Source of the DNA: Streptococcus australis ATCC 700641
GTDB taxonomy: Bacteria; Bacillota; Bacilli; Lactobacillales; Streptococcaceae
Direction of reading: 5' to 3'
Assembly (NCBI RefSeq): GCF_000186465.1
Contig: NZ_GL636091.1
Coordinates: 304,779-368,778, forward strand
Length of the DNA: 64,000 nt
Part shown: positions 16,128 to 25,983 of the stretch, in pieces
Layout: each line of letters begins with the position of its first letter
How positions within the stretch are numbered: the stretch's first letter is position 1
Program-made: the position numbers and the translations under genes
Notes under the pieces: model-generated
Database searches by the model: none
Seen by the model: the letters and a program-made list of their open reading frames with translations, nothing else
Told to the model about the DNA's origin: nothing

Positions 16128-16832
16128 TTACTTTTGCGCTATCTCTCTTAGAGATTGCTTTTGTTGACCATTGGCATCGAAATTAGTTGGATCCAACCAA
16201 GCTTCGAAACGCTCTTTGATAGCTGGCCATTCTTGGTCAATGATAGACAACCAATCTGTGTCTCGAGTCCGACCTTTATAAACAATAGCCTGACGGAAAC
16301 ACCCTTCATAGGTGAACCCCAAGCGCTCAGCTGCTTCGCGAGAAGCTTGGTTTAAGGCATCGCATTTCCACTCATAGCGGCGGTAGCCTAACTCCTCAAA
16401 CACATAGCGTGCTAACAGATACTGGGCTTCGGTTGCCATGCGAGTCTTCTGGAGCGTTGGTGAGTAGGTCACTGCTCCGACTTCAATCACCCGGTTGGCT
16501 TGATCGATCCGCATGAGAGAAAAAGTCCCTAATGCCTTGCCCGAATCTTTGTCTACAATCGCATAGTAAAAGCGACCTTGGGCTGCCATGAGACCATCTA
16601 ATAAGCGGTCCCACTCCTCTTCATTTCGGGCAGGGCCTTTGAACAGATAGGTCCACATAGCTGCTGGGGAGGCTGGCCCGTAGACCTGATAAAGATCCGC
16701 CCCGTGTTTTTCTTTTGACAGGCGCTCAATTACGGTATAGCGACCCTCGATCCGCTCAATAGCTGGCAAGCGCCCCGGTGTAAAATCCGGCAGTGCATCT
16801 CCAATCGCTTGACCAAATTCATTTTTTCTCAT
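16128..16832 (-). CDS. GNAT acetyltransferase (RimJ/RimL-like) inside the ATPase operon
   Basis: The 234-residue protein has the acetyl-CoA-binding region of RimJ/RimL-type GNATs (VIEVGAVTYSPTLQKTRMATEAQYLLARYVFEELGYRRYEWKCDALNQASREAAERLGFTYEG). It overlaps the stop of ntpG by 4 bases (ATGA) and is followed 33 bases later by ntpA, so it is part of the operon. Enterococcal ntp operons have ntpG followed directly by ntpA. The substrate could be a protein N-terminus, a drug, or a small metabolite; nothing in the sequence decides. Codon use looks like its neighbours. Confidence 0.85.
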   Translation of the reverse strand: MRKNEFGQAIGDALPDFTPGRLPAIERIEGRYTVIERLSKEKHGADLYQVYGPASPAAMWTYLFKGPARNEEEWDRLLDGLMAAQGRFYYAIVDKDSGKALGTFSLMRIDQANRVIEVGAVTYSPTLQKTRMATEAQYLLARYVFEELGYRRYEWKCDALNQASREAAERLGFTYEGCFRQAIVYKGRTRDTDWLSIIDQEWPAIKERFEAWLDPTNFDANGQQKQSLREIAQK

Positions 16833-17149
16833 AAAATATCCTGTCCTACTGCTTTTTCGACATTATCGCGAATGCGTTGCCGTCCCAGTCCAGTCGATCC
16901 CTTATGAGTAGGAATCAAGATGACGGCTGGAGTTACTTGCCGATCGTAGTGGGCAATGGTATCTGGGATTTCCTGAGCCATATCCTCCGTCAGATAGATG
17001 ATGCCAAAATCTTCTTGGCTCAACTGACGTAAGGTATTGATGGTTTCTTGAGCCTCTGCTACGGGAAAGGTCTGAAAGCCAATCATCTGAAAAGGAAGGA
17101 TGGCATCTCGGTTTCCTACAACGGCAATTTTTTGCGTTTTACTGGCCAT
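16829..17149 (-). CDS. ntpG: V-type Na+ ATPase subunit F (NtpG)
   Basis: The 106-residue protein has the Rossmann-like fold of V-ATPase subunit F: KIAVVGNRDAILPFQMIGFQ at the N-terminus and FGIIYLTEDMAQEIPDTI in the middle. It binds the rotor stalk. It overlaps ntpC by 11 bases upstream and the GNAT gene by 4 bases downstream. Confidence 0.92.
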   Translation of the reverse strand: MASKTQKIAVVGNRDAILPFQMIGFQTFPVAEAQETINTLRQLSQEDFGIIYLTEDMAQEIPDTIAHYDRQVTPAVILIPTHKGSTGLGRQRIRDNVEKAVGQDIL

Positions 17150-18149
17150 AGATCGGTCTCATCCTTTCTTTTATTTTGTCAATTGGAAGCTGATTATCTA
17201 GCCCCGTTAAGACCAAACGAAGATTCTTCACCTCCAGCTCTTTTCCGAAGAGATAGCGAGCTAAAGGCAAGGGACCGTCTGTCTCAAAGGAAGCTTGTTC
17301 CAAAATTCGGTGCTTGATCACATGCTCCAGGTATTCCACTGTCTCAGCGCTCACTCTCCCTGCTCGCATCTGCTCTTCGTACCGAGACAGTTCCACATCA
17401 TAAGGCAAGGGATTAACTTGTTGGAACCAACTGATGAGGTTGCCCTGCTCCACACACTGGATGACTTCTCTTGCTGAGAGGGTCCCTGCATCGGACAAGA
17501 GTTGCTTCATAAAGCTGCCTGGCTTTTTCAGGCTGAGGGCCCGCTCAACAGTGATGACATTGTAACAATCAATGGTCAAGGTAACCAGCGATTCTAGAAG
17601 TGGATGCCCCAGGTCTTTCGCCAAGCGTTTGAGATGATCAAAGTAAGCCAGATCCATGCCGATCTCCAGAACGCGAATGTCCTGATAGTCGACATATTCC
17701 TGCCAGGTCGCTGCTACTTCTTGAGCCATAAATTCTGGGCAGTTCTCTGAAGAAAAGGTCTTGGCTACTTGTTCAAGAACCGCTAAGAAATAGGGACCTG
17801 CATCCAATAACAAGAAATTCAAATCTCGCCCCGTTGCTCGCTCTTTCAATAAGACCTTGAGATTGTGATAGGTGTACTTGAGGGCAAAGAGGTCGACCAC
17901 AGCTGGGTTTGGAGCTACCTGATAAGCCCAATCGTACTCAGCTAGAAGATGCTTCATCAAGGCTTGCTCGACAACTTGGACTTGACGCAGTTGATCTGCC
18001 TCCAAGGCATAGGCCGTCCCTTGCAAGAGATTAGCACGCGCTTCTGCATCGGAACTGTTCAGAAGGGCATCAAACTGAGCTGGGCTCAAAAAACTAGCTT
18101 CACGTACACTAATCCCGGTATTTACTTGAGAATACGTCCGTTCACACAT
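17139..18149 (-). CDS. ntpC: V-type Na+ ATPase subunit C
   Basis: The 336-residue, mostly helical protein is the C/d-type subunit that links the rotor ring to the central stalk. Recognisable segments are YTYHNLKVLLKERATG and YLFGKELEVKNLRLVLTGL near the end. It lies 8 bases after ntpE. Confidence 0.93.
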   Translation of the reverse strand: MCERTYSQVNTGISVREASFLSPAQFDALLNSSDAEARANLLQGTAYALEADQLRQVQVVEQALMKHLLAEYDWAYQVAPNPAVVDLFALKYTYHNLKVLLKERATGRDLNFLLLDAGPYFLAVLEQVAKTFSSENCPEFMAQEVAATWQEYVDYQDIRVLEIGMDLAYFDHLKRLAKDLGHPLLESLVTLTIDCYNVITVERALSLKKPGSFMKQLLSDAGTLSAREVIQCVEQGNLISWFQQVNPLPYDVELSRYEEQMRAGRVSAETVEYLEHVIKHRILEQASFETDGPLPLARYLFGKELEVKNLRLVLTGLDNQLPIDKIKERMRPIYGQ

Positions 18150-18157
18150 AGGCCCTC

Positions 18158-18748
18158 CTAGTTCTTTTCTTCTTTAAAAATGCTGGCTGCCATATGGAAG
18201 CTCTGCTCCTCCCGTACAGCATCAACCAAATCACGGTAGAGGTAGCTGGCATCTACTTCGCCAAAGGAAAGGACAAAACCAGCTTCTTGGGCAAGAGTTT
18301 CTGTCGCTAATTGAAGTTGTGGATAGGCCTCTATCAAATCCTGACGATCTTGATCTGTCAATTTCTCTGCCGTCACAGCACCCAGGGTTAAGACGGTTGC
18401 TTGGTCCGCATAGCGAGGAAGAATACGGTGAAGAAATGTGAGTTCTTCCTGGCGTGACCATGTCGCCATTTTCTGGTAGGCATCCGCAAACAACTCTTTT
18501 AAAACCCGTTGCTTAGTGACCAGTGTCGATTGGCGCTTTTGATTTTCAATTTGTTGGCTTTCACGTTGCAAGTGGCGCTCAATCGTCTGCAATTGAACCG
18601 CCCGTTGGTGTAACTTTTCTTCTACCAAACGAGCTTCCTGCAACTGGGCTTCTGCTTGGACCTTAGCCGTCGCTTCCGCCACTAATTTCCGGCCTTTTTC
18701 ATGGGCCTGTTCAAGGATGGAATCCTTTAATTGGGAATAATCCGTCAT
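18158..18748 (-). CDS. ntpE: V-type Na+ ATPase subunit E
   Basis: The 196-residue peripheral-stalk subunit has a long N-terminal charged coiled coil (residues ~5-85, rich in E, Q, K and A) and a compact C-terminal domain (VLTLGAVTAEKLTDQDRQDL). It pairs with NtpF. Confidence 0.9.
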   Translation of the reverse strand: MTDYSQLKDSILEQAHEKGRKLVAEATAKVQAEAQLQEARLVEEKLHQRAVQLQTIERHLQRESQQIENQKRQSTLVTKQRVLKELFADAYQKMATWSRQEELTFLHRILPRYADQATVLTLGAVTAEKLTDQDRQDLIEAYPQLQLATETLAQEAGFVLSFGEVDASYLYRDLVDAVREEQSFHMAASIFKEEKN

Positions 18749-18833
18749 TGTTTTTATTTCCTCCTTTGGAGTTCTTCACCACCGATAATAGACGAAGAGA
18801 AGCCTCCTCATCTTTGACTTAGGTGTGTCTAGA

Positions 18834-19346
<513 letters not shown>

Positions 19347-19354
19347 TTACTGAA

Positions 19355-21304
19355 TTATTTTTTTGTTTTGACATAGCGTTCCGACGGTTTTAGAGGTTGG
19401 AAGGGCTTTCCACCACCCTCGTAGAACTTGCCAAAGAACTCGACAAAAATCAAACGCGCTCCATGCACATAGCCTGATAAGAAGGACAGGAACATGTTGA
19501 TGGCATGGAGGAGGACAAAGAGGACAAGGCCGACTGTGAACCGTCCCAGGGTTGGGAAGAGATTGACAATCAAGTTAAAGGCTGAACCGATACTAGCCCC
19601 TGACAAGCCAAGCGCCATCAAACGGGTAAAGCTGACCAAGTCTCCGACATACCCACTAACATTGTAGAGATTAAAGAGACCTGCTGCTAGTCCTGATAAT
19701 TTCTTAGCACTAACAATGGACACCACCAGAATCCCAATCGCATTGAGAATGGCTAGCCACTGACCAATGGGGACTAGGTAGGATAAGCCTGGCAGGATAT
19801 TTCCGACTGCTAAGAGCATCAAGCCTAACAAGATCAAGACCCAAGCAAAGCCTGCGTTGTAGGCTTCCGTATAGTCTTTCAGGCGGACATTTTTCATCCC
19901 TCCTAGGAAGAGACCGACCAAAACGGTAATGAAACCAAAGACGACCGATAGGATCAAGATGGTCATGGCATTGGTCGTCGTACTGATCAAAGCAAAAGGC
20001 ATCTCAAAGCCGAAGAAGGAACCATATACGACTCCCCAAAGGGCTACCGAGATTCCTAAGAGGCAGAAGAAACGAAGGTTTTTTGCTGCGCTCGGCTGAA
20101 GCTGGAAGGCCTTTAGAGCAAATCCAGTTGCCAACGTCAACAAGAGCCCATAGCCGATATCTGCTACCATCATGCCGAAGAAGACGAAGTAGAAGAGAGA
20201 GACGATTGGCGTCGGATCTTTCTCATAATACTTGGGCAGGGCGTACATTTCGGTCACCAACTCGAAAGGCTCCACCAAGGCATTATTTTTTAGCTTGATG
20301 GGTACCTGATCCCATTCTTCTTGGGTGACCTCTCGCGTCTGCAAGACGACTTGGCTCCCAAATTCCTTTTGAAGTTTAGCCTTTAAAGCTTCTAGTTGAG
20401 CTGTTTCAATCCATCCTTCTAGGGCAACCAAATGGGCTGTACTGGCTAGAGAACCTTTGGCCTCCTCCCGCGCTCCTAAACTCAAGACATAATCGAGTTG
20501 GTACTTGAGTTGGTTGAGGTCTTCCTTAGCCTGACTGAGCGTTTCCAAAGTAGCTGCTTCGACAGCACCTTGTTCTTTGATCTCTCTCTTGAGTTGCTCC
20601 AAACGTTCTTTCGGCAGGGCCTCTCCTTGGTAGTCAAACTCTTTAAAATGCGAACTGGTCAGCGTATCTTGAATACCCGCTAAGTCACCAGACTTATACA
20701 AGACAACGACCCCATGCTCCGTTTCCGAGCTGAAGACCACATCAACCTCTACATCTGGGTGCGCTAGCAAGGCCTGACGCGCCTGATCCTGTTCACTATT
20801 CGGAATGGTACCGATTAAGCCACGGACATAGCGGAAACGCTTGAGTTGGTCCGGTGTCGTTGTCAAATCAACCCATTTTTCCAAAGAGGCAAGCTCTTCT
20901 TGGGCTAGCTGGATGCGATCCCGCGCCTTTGCTAAGACAGCCAATTGCTTTTGCACCGACTGTAAGAAACGTTGCTCATCACGGATAAGCCCATGGGACT
21001 CTAGCTCTTGGAAAGACAAAGACAAAGGAGCTTCTTTCAGTTTTTCTAATCCCTTCTTTTGAGGAATGAAAGGCTCCAAGGCCTGAATGGCCTTTTCCAA
21101 CTGTTCTTCCCGACGTCTTAGTTCATCCAGTCTTTGAGCTAATCCTTTGGTCCTATCAATCGTCTGAAAGGCAACTTGCCAATCTTCTTGTGCGCTCAAA
21201 TCATAGATTTGGACAGATTCCTCTGACTGGAGCGACAAGAGAAGCTCGTCCATTAGTCTTGTGGGCAAAACCAGGGAAAGGTGTTGCATTGGGCTAATTG
21301 CCAT
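19355..21304 (-). CDS. ntpI: V-type Na+ ATPase subunit I (a subunit)
   Basis: The 649-residue protein has a long cytoplasmic coiled-coil half (residues 1-~330) and a membrane half with about seven helices. The conserved arginine-bearing helix is in DLVSFTRLMALGLSGASIG. FFGMMVADIGYGLLL and HAINMFLSFLSGYVHGARLIFVEFFGKFYEGGGKPF are typical. It forms the ion half-channels against NtpK and anchors the stalks. It overlaps ntpF by 11 bases. Confidence 0.95.
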   Translation of the reverse strand: MAISPMQHLSLVLPTRLMDELLLSLQSEESVQIYDLSAQEDWQVAFQTIDRTKGLAQRLDELRRREEQLEKAIQALEPFIPQKKGLEKLKEAPLSLSFQELESHGLIRDEQRFLQSVQKQLAVLAKARDRIQLAQEELASLEKWVDLTTTPDQLKRFRYVRGLIGTIPNSEQDQARQALLAHPDVEVDVVFSSETEHGVVVLYKSGDLAGIQDTLTSSHFKEFDYQGEALPKERLEQLKREIKEQGAVEAATLETLSQAKEDLNQLKYQLDYVLSLGAREEAKGSLASTAHLVALEGWIETAQLEALKAKLQKEFGSQVVLQTREVTQEEWDQVPIKLKNNALVEPFELVTEMYALPKYYEKDPTPIVSLFYFVFFGMMVADIGYGLLLTLATGFALKAFQLQPSAAKNLRFFCLLGISVALWGVVYGSFFGFEMPFALISTTTNAMTILILSVVFGFITVLVGLFLGGMKNVRLKDYTEAYNAGFAWVLILLGLMLLAVGNILPGLSYLVPIGQWLAILNAIGILVVSIVSAKKLSGLAAGLFNLYNVSGYVGDLVSFTRLMALGLSGASIGSAFNLIVNLFPTLGRFTVGLVLFVLLHAINMFLSFLSGYVHGARLIFVEFFGKFYEGGGKPFQPLKPSERYVKTKK

Positions 21305-21617
21305 AGGTTGCTACCACCTTTTCTACAATTTCGTCTACCAAAGCTACGCGCTTATCTGTCATGGCTTGCTGCACCTTTTCGTCATTGCGTTGACTAGTCA
21401 CTGCAAGGTCTGCTTCCAAGCTAGCAATCATCGCTTTCGAGGACTCTTCCCGCTCTGCTACTAGCTTAGCGGTCTCTTTGTCATAGGATGCAGCTACCTC
21501 CTGTAGGTGATCACCTAGCTGTTGGCGCAAATCTTGGACCTGATCCTCGTAACTTGCGACAACGGCTTCTGCCGCCATTTCAATCTCTTGCATCATTTCG
21601 AGAGTTGCGTTGGCCAT
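21294..21617 (-). CDS. ntpF: V-type Na+ ATPase subunit F/G (peripheral stalk)
   Basis: The 107-residue, almost wholly coiled-coil protein (MANATLEMMQEIEMAAEAVV...) is the first gene of the operon and partner of NtpE in the peripheral stalk. ATG 21617 is preferred to the GTG just before it because AGGAGG lies 7 bases upstream. A TG-extended -10 (TGATATAAT, read leftward; hexamer 21670-21675) is the likely operon promoter. Confidence 0.85.
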   Translation of the reverse strand: MANATLEMMQEIEMAAEAVVASYEDQVQDLRQQLGDHLQEVAASYDKETAKLVAEREESSKAMIASLEADLAVTSQRNDEKVQQAMTDKRVALVDEIVEKVVATYGN

Positions 21618-21798
21618 CACTCCACCTCCTTACCTCTTCCTTTACGAGAAGGAACAAATTCTTGTGTAAATTATATCATATTTTATCAACTTTTTTCAGC
21701 GTCTTTCCTTTGTTTCCAGAGCTTATTTTTTTAACAAAGGTGATTCAAAAAAGATGTTGATTCTGTTCCTTCTTTCAGTCGTTCGCTAGTCGTATTCC

Positions 21799-21827
21799 TT
21801 GTATATCCCGGTTTTTTATGTTATACT
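21799..21827 (+). promoter_or_regulatory. Promoter of the RpiR regulator gene
   Basis: TTGTAT (21799-21804), a 17-base spacer and TATACT (21822-21827). Confidence 0.6.
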
Positions 21828-21884
21828 GTGAAATATATTATAGGATTTTCTCCATGTGTAACCTCAGTTGAAAGGAGGACCGCT

Positions 21885-22724
21885 GTGAAACAAGATCGTG
21901 ATCTCCGAAGCATTATTAAGAGCCATCAAGAAGAAATGACGGAGCTAGAGTTAGACATTGCCCGCTATTTTTTATCTCCTGAAGCACAGCAACACTCTCT
22001 TTCCTCGTCTAGAGTAACGGAACTGTTGCATGTATCAAAAGCTGCTTTGACCCGTTTTTCCCAAAAGTGTGGCTTCACAGGCTACCGTGAATTTATTTAT
22101 CACTTTAACGAAGAAACCAAATCTCAAAAGCAACAATCCCCGCACGACGAATTAACCCAGGATATCTTGCGTCGCTACCAGCAGGTCCTTCAGGCTACAG
22201 AAAACCTAGCAAAAGACGACCAAATCAAAGAAGTCGCCAACTTAATCACTCAAGCAGATCGGGTCTACTTCTTTGGAAAAGGAAGCTCAGGATTGGTGGC
22301 TTCTGAGATGAAACTTCGTTTCCTCCGACTTGGCGTTGTTTGTGAGGCCTTAACCGATCAAGACGGCTTTGCATGGACGACCAGTATCTTGGATAAATCC
22401 TGTCTGGTCATTGCCTTCTCTCTGTCGGGAACCACACGCTCGATTATCCATAGTCTCTTAGATGCTCAAGAAATGGGTGCAAAAACGGTTCTTCTTACTG
22501 CTCAACCAGACGCTATCAAGGATGACTTTACGGAAATTTTACCAGTTGCTCCCCTACCTGGAAGCACTTATATTGACCGTATTACGGCAACCCTTCCCTT
22601 CTTAACCACGATTGATTTAATCTACGCTCACTTTCTTGAAATGGATCGGGAGCGCAAGGAGAAAATTTTCAATAGCTATTGGGAAAACAAAAAACTCAAT
22701 GGCTACGATTCACGTAGACGTTAA
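21885..22724 (+). CDS. nanR: RpiR family regulator of the sialic acid cluster
   Basis: The 279-residue protein has an N-terminal RpiR helix-turn-helix (SSSRVTELLHVSKAALTRFSQKCGFTGYREF, residues ~37-70) and a C-terminal SIS sugar-phosphate-binding domain (VYFFGKGSSGLVASEMKLRFLRLG, LVIAFSLSGTTRSIIHSL). The start is GTG 21885, with AAAGGAGG at 21871-21878; the longer ATG frame lacks a site. It converges with the nan operon; in streptococci an RpiR regulator sits at the same place and senses a sialic-acid catabolite. The symbol is by context. Confidence 0.85.
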   Translation: MKQDRDLRSIIKSHQEEMTELELDIARYFLSPEAQQHSLSSSRVTELLHVSKAALTRFSQKCGFTGYREFIYHFNEETKSQKQQSPHDELTQDILRRYQQVLQATENLAKDDQIKEVANLITQADRVYFFGKGSSGLVASEMKLRFLRLGVVCEALTDQDGFAWTTSILDKSCLVIAFSLSGTTRSIIHSLLDAQEMGAKTVLLTAQPDAIKDDFTEILPVAPLPGSTYIDRITATLPFLTTIDLIYAHFLEMDRERKEKIFNSYWENKKLNGYDSRRR

Positions 22725-22796
22725 TCTTCCGATTTATCACCAGGAGCTGAGGATCCTTTCCTCTGCATTCTGGTTTTTCTTTTCCACAAAAAATGA

Positions 22797-22969
22797 GAGT
22801 GGGACAGAAATCGGTAATTCGTTAGAATTCGATTTCGTCGTCCCACCTCCGCACAGTTGAGTAGGGCTGTAAAAGCTGATGTAATCAGCGTAGTAGAGCC
22901 CACTCAACCACTGCGTCTTGCTTGACAATGCAAAAACAAATAAGAGGCTAGGACTTTTGTCCCAGCCTC
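22797..22969 (+). repeat. 173-bp multi-hairpin repeat, copy R2
   Basis: Nearly identical to R1 (inverted) and R3. The right-hand hairpin (GAGGCTAGGAC / GTCCCAGCCTC) runs into TTTTTT and can end the nanR transcript. It lies between the converging nanR and nanK genes. Confidence 0.85.
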
Positions 22970-22979
22970 GTTTTTTGAT

Positions 22980-23873
22980 TTAATTGCGTCTGGCTTGTTG
23001 TTGTTTGAAATGGTAGTAAGCTCCTACCATCCCTGCTGTATTTTGATGATGCGCAAACTCCAATTGTGTTTTGTCTGCAAGGCTTGGAACCAGGGAGTCT
23101 TTGAGCGCGGCTGAAATTTTTGGTTTCAATATCGCTTCCTGTCCCATGACCCCACCACCAAGGATGACCACTTGAGGATTGACAACATAACAGATATTGG
23201 CAAGCCCCTTACCTAGGTAATCGACCATTCGATCGATTCCCGCCATACAGATGGTATTTCCTTGGGTCGCTTCCTTGAATATGCGACGGCCACTCCATTG
23301 TTCGACAGGATCCCCATGCTCCTTGGCAACATATTCAACCAAAGCCGTAGTCGAGGCTAAATCTTGGAAGGCACCATCTTGAAGATGAAGATAGCCTACT
23401 TCACAGGCAGAATTGCTAAAACCATGGAAAATCTCCCCATTAATTAAGAGACAGCCACCGATTCCAGTGCCGACTGTTAAACAGACAGCAACTTGAGCCC
23501 CCTGGCCATTCCCCGACATGACTTCTGCTAAACCAGCACAATTGACGTCATTTTCAATCTCGCAGGGAATGTGAAAGGTTTCCTCAATTTCTTTTTTAAA
23601 CTGAGTTCCCGCATAATTGGGAATCTGTGGTCCAGCATAAAAGATTTCCCCCTTATCGGGATCAACCATCCCAGCTGACGAAATACAGACTCCAAGAATG
23701 TTATTTTCTTCGAGGTAAGATTCTACTAAAGCTTTGGTTTTCCCTAGAATTCCAGGTCCCCCTTTTTCAGCTTCTGTCGGCATTTCATGCGACTCAATCA
23801 AATTCTCTGCTTCATCAATCAGACCATATTTGATATTGGTCCCACCGATATCAATCGCTAGGTAATAGGCCAT
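22980..23873 (-). CDS. nanK: ROK family sugar kinase, probable N-acetylmannosamine kinase
   Basis: The 297-residue protein has the ATP-binding LAIDIGGTNIKYGLID at the N-terminus, the ENDVNCAGLAEVMSGNG active-site region and CLTVGTGIGGCLLINGEIFHG. The CxCGxxGCxE zinc motif of many ROK proteins is replaced by SNSACEVGY, as in a streptococcal subgroup. By position, as last gene of the nan operon, it phosphorylates ManNAc to ManNAc-6-phosphate. A related glucose or beta-glucoside kinase role cannot be excluded. Confidence 0.82.
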   Translation of the reverse strand: MAYYLAIDIGGTNIKYGLIDEAENLIESHEMPTEAEKGGPGILGKTKALVESYLEENNILGVCISSAGMVDPDKGEIFYAGPQIPNYAGTQFKKEIEETFHIPCEIENDVNCAGLAEVMSGNGQGAQVAVCLTVGTGIGGCLLINGEIFHGFSNSACEVGYLHLQDGAFQDLASTTALVEYVAKEHGDPVEQWSGRRIFKEATQGNTICMAGIDRMVDYLGKGLANICYVVNPQVVILGGGVMGQEAILKPKISAALKDSLVPSLADKTQLEFAHHQNTAGMVGAYYHFKQQQARRN

Positions 23874-23902
23874 ACACCTCTCCTTTCCGATTTCTATTCT
23901 TT

Positions 23903-24820
23903 TTAAAGAAAACGTTCCTTGACTTCACGGATTAAGCTAGCTGCTTTTTGAACCACTTGCTGGTCTGCTTCCGTTACTGGAGTTAATGGACTCCGAACAG
24001 ATCCCAGTTCTAGACCTTCATTGATCCGCAAGACTTCTTTAATGACTCCATACATGTTGCCATGAGCAGACGTCAAGACTCCGATAATGCCATTTATGGC
24101 AAACTGCAAGGCACGCGCAGTCTCCAAGTCCTTGTCCGCAATCAATTGATTGAGTTTCAAGAAGAGCTCCGGCATAGCACCATAGGTACCTCCAATACCA
24201 GCTCCTGCTCCCATCAGACGGCCACCTAAGAATTGCTCATCCGGACCATTAAAGACGATGTGGTCTTCACCACCTAAAGAAGCAAAGGTTTGAATATCCT
24301 GCACAGGCATCGAAGAGTTTTTCACCCCAATGACCCGTGGATTTTTCAACATTTCTTTATACAGACTCGGTGTCAAAGCCACACCTGCCAATTGCGGGAT
24401 ATTGTAGATAACGAAGTCTGTGTTTGGCGCTGCTGCGCTGATTTCATTCCAATAGTGGGCTACACTATACTCTGGCAAGCGGAAGTAAATCGGCGGAATG
24501 GCCGCAATGGCATCTACTCCTAGTTCTTCTGCATGTCGTGCCAATTCCACGCTATCCTTGGTATTGTTGCAGGCTACGTGAGCGATGATGGTCAATTTTC
24601 CTTTAGCCACTGCCATGACTTCTTCTAAGACCAGCTTGCGATCGGCTACGCTCTGGTAGATACATTCGCCGGAAGATCCGTTGACATACAAGCCCTGCAC
24701 ACCTTTCGCGATAAAATATTCTACCAGCGCACGTACCCGCTCCGGGCTAATTTCTCCTTGGTCATCATAGCAAGCGTAAAAAGCAGGGATGACTCCTTCA
24801 TATTTTTTTAAACCTGACAT
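23903..24820 (-). CDS. nanA: N-acetylneuraminate lyase
   Basis: The 305-residue TIM-barrel protein belongs to the NAL/DHDPS family. Visible active-site parts are NGSSGE (substrate carboxylate), the catalytic tyrosine in FVIYNIPQ and the Schiff-base lysine in VIGVKNSS. It splits sialic acid into ManNAc and pyruvate. The start at 24820 follows GGAGAAAAT; a 35-residue upstream extension lies inside the preceding gene. It is followed by nanK after 29 bases. Confidence 0.92.
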   Translation of the reverse strand: MSGLKKYEGVIPAFYACYDDQGEISPERVRALVEYFIAKGVQGLYVNGSSGECIYQSVADRKLVLEEVMAVAKGKLTIIAHVACNNTKDSVELARHAEELGVDAIAAIPPIYFRLPEYSVAHYWNEISAAAPNTDFVIYNIPQLAGVALTPSLYKEMLKNPRVIGVKNSSMPVQDIQTFASLGGEDHIVFNGPDEQFLGGRLMGAGAGIGGTYGAMPELFLKLNQLIADKDLETARALQFAINGIIGVLTSAHGNMYGVIKEVLRINEGLELGSVRSPLTPVTEADQQVVQKAASLIREVKERFL

Positions 24821-24851
24821 ATTTTCTCCTTTTGCCGTATCAGTAATATTA

Positions 24852-25958
24852 TTAACCCATGATCTCTGATAATTTAACTTTTCGGTCCTCATTAATGGAA
24901 CGAGTACAAGCATCAGCAGACGCAATTGCTTCCAATGCCGCTTCTCCAGTTAATAGTTTTTCAAATTCTTTTGATACGGGAGCACCATTCATTATGTCAT
25001 GAAGATATTTCATTTCTTTATCAATAACAGAAGATAGCCATAATGGAGTTCGTTTCCCTGGTTTACCATAAGCAATGGCACCATCCATCTCAGTGCTATG
25101 ATAAATTCTTGTACGGTCATCATCCTCTTCCTGAGATTCATGGATTAAGAAATAAGTTTCTTTTCCGTCTACTTTCAGAGTACCTTTACAATTAAATAGG
25201 TCTAATTTTATAGCACCCTTCGTTCCCTGAATCAGAACATAGTGTTCTCCCCAACGATAGGCAGAGCCCCATTCAAGCAAAGCAAATCGCTTACCAGGGA
25301 ATTCCATATTGACAAAAATCATATCATCTTCATCGCCAAAGTTTTCTCCTTGGTGAGCAACATTTCCGCCTGTCATCGTAACTGTTTCAGGAATACCTCC
25401 CATTAAAAATTGAACGCAATCCAACTCATGAATATGGTGGTAAAGATGTCCTCCTGACTTTTCACGAATTTTTTTCCATGAAATGGATGGTTGTTGTTCT
25501 TCCCAGCCATTTCTAGCTGTATGACAGTACAAAACATCTCCAATAACTCCTTGGTTGATCAATTCTTTAGCATGATGAACACCATTAAAGAAATTCATAA
25601 TATGACCAGCCATGAAAATCACACCATTTTCTTTACATGTTTCTACCATCTCTTTACAATCTTCATATGATAGGGCAATCGGTTTTTCACAAAAAACATT
25701 TTTTCCATTCTGAGCAGCTTTAATAACGGGTTCTTTATGCAGATTATTAGGAGAAGCAACAATCACACAGTCCACATCATCACTTTGAACCAATTCATCG
25801 AGTGATGACGCCACTCGGGCTCCTAATTCTTCTGCTACAGCTTCTGCATTTTCTGGATCATACACAACTGTAATTACTGCACCGTCATTTTCTTTCATAT
25901 ATCTTGCCAATTCAGCACCAAAGTATCCTGTACCGACAACACCATAATTTACAACCAT
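24852..25958 (-). CDS. Gfo/Idh/MocA oxidoreductase, probable modified-sialic-acid oxidoreductase
   Basis: The 368-residue protein has the NAD-binding start VNYGVVGTGYFGAELARYM and the conserved EKPIALSYEDCKEMV motif, then HLYHHIHELDCVQFLMGG. A relative in the pneumococcal nan cluster and E. coli YjhC act on 2,3-didehydro- or 2,7-anhydro-sialic acid and return it to free sialic acid. The position between the transporter and nanA supports this role, but it is inference. Confidence 0.78.
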   Translation of the reverse strand: MVVNYGVVGTGYFGAELARYMKENDGAVITVVYDPENAEAVAEELGARVASSLDELVQSDDVDCVIVASPNNLHKEPVIKAAQNGKNVFCEKPIALSYEDCKEMVETCKENGVIFMAGHIMNFFNGVHHAKELINQGVIGDVLYCHTARNGWEEQQPSISWKKIREKSGGHLYHHIHELDCVQFLMGGIPETVTMTGGNVAHQGENFGDEDDMIFVNMEFPGKRFALLEWGSAYRWGEHYVLIQGTKGAIKLDLFNCKGTLKVDGKETYFLIHESQEEDDDRTRIYHSTEMDGAIAYGKPGKRTPLWLSSVIDKEMKYLHDIMNGAPVSKEFEKLLTGEAALEAIASADACTRSINEDRKVKLSEIMG

Positions 25959-25983
25959 TGTTTTTCTCCTGTTTCTATTTTTA

